Translations under genes and position numbers: made by a program | Origin: Gemmiger sp. An50 | Lineage (GTDB): Bacteria; Bacillota; Clostridia; Oscillospirales; Ruminococcaceae | Assembly: GCF_002161595.1 (NCBI RefSeq) | Contig: NZ_NFID01000002.1 | Coordinates: 62,001-126,000 of the forward strand | Length of the DNA: 64,000 nt | Reading direction: 5' to 3' | Shown: positions 61,704 through 64,000 of the stretch, one piece after another | How the letters are laid out: every line of letters begins with the position of its first letter | Numbering within the stretch: the stretch's first letter is position 1 | The notes under the pieces: generated by a model | The model's database searches: none | The model's input: the letters and a program-made list of their open reading frames with translations, nothing else | Told to the model about the DNA's origin: nothing

Positions 61704-61732
61704 TTGACTCTATGCTTACCATAGGGTTTATC
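61704..61732 (+). promoter_or_regulatory. Possible promoter of the permease/guanine deaminase genes
   Basis: TTGACT-N17-TTTATC on the plus strand. The spacer contains the inverted repeat CTATG-N5-CATAG (61710-61724). The start of translation is about 115 bases on. I looked for a purine riboswitch in 61733-61846 and saw none. Confidence 0.4.
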
Positions 61733-61846
61733 CTGACATTGCAAGCCATTTACTGACAGCAAAAGACAGCGTTATATAGACAAAGCAGCACCATAGAGGG
61801 AAAACACAACTCTGTATGACGCAGGAACAGAGAGGAAGGAATCATA

Positions 61847-62926
61847 TTGGAATTTGAAATTATCAAAGACATTCTTTCGGTGTTGGGAAACGTAATCAAC
61901 GGTCTTTCGGGAATCATCATGGGCCTTAGCTTCGGATTCCTGTCCGCCCCCACCGCACTGGGCTATTGCGCGGGTATCATCGGCATGCTGGCCTTCAAGA
62001 CAGTTATTCCCATCAACATCCAGGGCGAGACCATCGTTCTGGCAGGCAGTGTCGGAAAAAACTTCCGGGAGCGCATCAGCATCGTATTTTACAGCGGCGT
62101 GATCATGGTGGTGCTGGGCGGACTGGGTCTGCTCCAGCGTATCGTGGATTTTGCGGGCAATTCCATCATTTCCGGCATGGAGGCCGGTGTGGGCATCATC
62201 GTTATCCGCGTGGCAATTGACCTGATCAAGGAGAGCAAGAAAACCGGCGCCGTCTCGCTCATTTCCGCCTTTGCCGCCTATTTCCTGACCAAAGACCTGA
62301 ACTGGACACTGGTCATCAGCATGGCTGCCAGCATCGCCTGCTTCCTGATTCTAAACAAGGGTCCCATGGAGGAAGTGAAGGAAGAGAGCAAATTCAAGTT
62401 CTTCAAGCCCGTAACCAATTTCAACGTCATTCGAGGCGCCCTTGCCCTGGCCTGCTTGTCCATCGGCACGAACATCGCTTACAGCGGCATCGTTTCCGGC
62501 ATGGCCGGAATGGAGAATCCCAATGTGGACGGCCTGACCATCTATTCCGGTGCAGCGGACATTCTGACCGGCCTCTTCGGTGGTACTCCCGTTGAAATCA
62601 CCCTCTCCTCCACGGCAGCGGCACCCCATCCGGTGGCGGCTGGTATTCTGCTGATGGTGGTGATGGCACTCATCCTCTTCGCGCGCATGGTACCGAAGAT
62701 CGCTCGGTTTATTCCGGCGGTCTCCATTTCCGGCTTCCTGTTCGTGCTGGGTTCCATGGTCAGTGTTCCCCAGTATGCAGCAGCCACCTTTGACGGTGCA
62801 AGCCCGGCGGATGCCCTGGCAGGCGGCGCTACCATTGCCGTCACCGCACTGATCGATCCCTTTGTGGGACTTCTGGCCGGTATTGTAATTCGATTCCTGT
62901 CCGTTGTGTCGGGACTCGCGGTCTGA
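61847..62926 (+). CDS. Nucleobase (probable guanine/xanthine/uracil-type) permease
   Basis: 359 residues with about 11 membrane segments. The glycine-rich INGLSGIIMGLSFGFLSAPT (18-37), INIQGETIVLAGSVGKNFRE and SIISGMEAGVGIIVIRVAID resemble NCS2/SulP-type transporters, though it is shorter than the usual 420-480. The substrate is inferred from the guanine deaminase gene 19 bp downstream. The start is TTG with AGGAAGG seven bases upstream; no ATG or GTG fits the family start. Confidence 0.7.
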   Translation: MEFEIIKDILSVLGNVINGLSGIIMGLSFGFLSAPTALGYCAGIIGMLAFKTVIPINIQGETIVLAGSVGKNFRERISIVFYSGVIMVVLGGLGLLQRIVDFAGNSIISGMEAGVGIIVIRVAIDLIKESKKTGAVSLISAFAAYFLTKDLNWTLVISMAASIACFLILNKGPMEEVKEESKFKFFKPVTNFNVIRGALALACLSIGTNIAYSGIVSGMAGMENPNVDGLTIYSGAADILTGLFGGTPVEITLSSTAAAPHPVAAGILLMVVMALILFARMVPKIARFIPAVSISGFLFVLGSMVSVPQYAAATFDGASPADALAGGATIAVTALIDPFVGLLAGIVIRFLSVVSGLAV

Positions 62927-62945
62927 TAGGAGAAAGGAACACACA

Positions 62946-64000
62946 GTGAATATTCTTCATGGCAACATCCTGTTTTCAAAGAGCTACGACGAGTTGGTCA
63001 CCTATGAAGACAGTTATCTGATTGTGGAAAACGGAAAGGTCCGGGAAATTTGCAGCGTTCTCCCGGAGCAGTATAAAGACGCAGAGATTACGGACTACGG
63101 CAAAGGCGTGATTATTCCGGCCTTTTCGGACCTGCATGTCCACGCTTCGCAGTATATTGAGCGTGGCCTCGGCATGGATATGCTTTTGTCGGACTGGCTG
63201 AATCAGTATACCTTCCCTCAGGAAGCCCGCTTTGCGGACATGAACTACGCCAGGCCGATCTACGACGCCTTCATCGACGATATGATCAAGCACGGAACCT
63301 TCCATGCCTGCATTTTTGCCACCATCCATCGGGAAGCAACCTCGTATCTGATCCGCCGCATGGAGGAGCGCGGCCTTTACGGTTATGTGGGCAAGGTAAA
63401 CATGGACATCGCCTCTCCGCAGTATCTGTGCGAAACGGTGGAGGAATCGCTCCGGGAGACCGAGCAGTATCTGGCCGACTGCCAGAATCACAAAACCGCA
63501 AAACCCATCATCACTCCGCGGTTTGCCCCCACCTGCAGCGAGGACCTGGTAAAGGGACTAGGCGCTCTTGGCAAAACATATCATGTGGGCTTGCAGACTC
63601 ATCTGGTGGAATCCCGCTGGGAAGCCCAGGAGGCCCTGCGGGTCTATCCAGGATACAAGTGCGACACCGAGATCTACGAGAGAGCAGGACTGATGGACAA
63701 CGGCCCTGTTGTGGGCGCACACTTCATTTTCCCTGCCAAAGAGGACATCGAAATCATCAAGCGCCACGGCGGTCATACCGTTCACTGCCCGGATGCAACC
63801 ACCAACATCATTGCCGGAATTATGGGTGTTTCTTCCCTTCACAACGATGGCGTGAATATCACCCTTGGCACCGATGTGGGCGGCGGACATTCCATGGGCA
63901 TCTACACGCAGATCGGCCGCGCCGTCCAGCTGTCTAAGCTGAAGTGGTTCTATGAACCGGAAAACGCCAACCCCATTACCTTTACAAACGCCTTTTATCT
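62946..64000 (+). CDS. guaD: Guanine deaminase (amidohydrolase), C-terminus cut by window edge
   Basis: About 351 residues are present. The enzyme deaminates guanine to xanthine and ammonia. Metal-site motifs are PAFSDLHVHASQYIERGLGM (HxH), GLQTHLVESRWEAQEAL, VVGAHFIFPAKEDIEI and ITLGTDVGGGHSMGIYTQIG (Asp), in the order of the amidohydrolase family. The start is GTG (VNILHGNILFSKS) after AGGAG, 19 bp behind the permease gene, so they form one transcript for guanine use. The end lies beyond the window. Confidence 0.9.
   Translation, partial: MNILHGNILFSKSYDELVTYEDSYLIVENGKVREICSVLPEQYKDAEITDYGKGVIIPAFSDLHVHASQYIERGLGMDMLLSDWLNQYTFPQEARFADMNYARPIYDAFIDDMIKHGTFHACIFATIHREATSYLIRRMEERGLYGYVGKVNMDIASPQYLCETVEESLRETEQYLADCQNHKTAKPIITPRFAPTCSEDLVKGLGALGKTYHVGLQTHLVESRWEAQEALRVYPGYKCDTEIYERAGLMDNGPVVGAHFIFPAKEDIEIIKRHGGHTVHCPDATTNIIAGIMGVSSLHNDGVNITLGTDVGGGHSMGIYTQIGRAVQLSKLKWFYEPENANPITFTNAFY

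Noticed and set aside
61733-61846. Purine riboswitch before the permease
   Set aside because: The conserved loop sequences and three-way junction of the purine class were not found.

Overview
The window is about 64 kb of chromosomal DNA from a GC-rich, anaerobic Clostridia-type Firmicute. The best guess from sequence alone is the Oscillospiraceae/Ruminococcaceae (Faecalibacterium/Subdoligranulum-like gut bacteria). Evidence is a zinc-type S14, a KOW (L14E-like) gene between map and infA, RqcH/NFACT, UPF0397-type ECF transport, Shine-Dalgarno-led genes with many GTG/TTG starts, a hybrid-cluster protein and an FucO-type iron alcohol dehydrogenase. The species assignment is inference. No prophage, transposase or CRISPR array is visible.

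Layout. 1-3.1 kb: the 5' end of a LacI-family regulator, fucO, a TetR regulator, then tRNA-derived tandem repeats next to an intact tRNA-Asn. 3.1-8.2 kb: a CPA2 cation/proton antiporter and a murD-GNAT-PLP lyase operon. 8.5-11.8 kb: an orphan peptide-binding lipoprotein, a CsoR-type regulator and prs. 12.1-16.4 kb: an ECF transport module (EcfT, fused double ATPase, UPF0397 S component) with a SAM hydrolase. 16.6-32.8 kb: the complete S10-spc-alpha ribosomal protein cluster with secY, adk, map, infA and rpoA, all on the minus strand, preceded by a consensus promoter and a leader of about 320 nt. 32.9-41.3 kb: rqcH and a zinc-ribbon membrane protein, a DUF1858-trmK-Nif3-PH operon, a large DUF2142 membrane protein, a zinc-ribbon protein with a tRNA-like remnant upstream, and a sigma-70-family factor. 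41.7-43.9 kb: hcp and a GNAT enzyme. 44.1-60.8 kb: an unbroken ten-gene maltodextrin/glycogen operon with a divergent LacI regulator. 60.9-64 kb: a Crp/Fnr regulator, a putative nucleobase permease and a guanine deaminase cut by the window end.

How genes work together. The maltodextrin operon imports malto-oligosaccharides (binding protein plus two permeases, no ATPase in the operon). It degrades them and internal glycogen with pullulanase, debranching enzyme, phosphorylase, 4-alpha-glucanotransferase and two GH13 enzymes. Two exact 15-bp inverted copies of an operator-like sequence flank the control region. The malF-like gene carries a frameshift in this sequence. The last genes form a guanine uptake and deamination module.

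Points for follow-up are the tRNA-Asn-linked mosaic repeats, a second tRNA-like remnant, a lysine/alanine-rich extension on ribosomal protein L30, structured intercistronic regions in the ribosomal operon, a Rex-like site at fucO, and the SAM hydrolase/ECF module at the end of the ribosomal cluster. I found no wholly new defence or mobile system. Promoter, terminator and operator calls are by eye.
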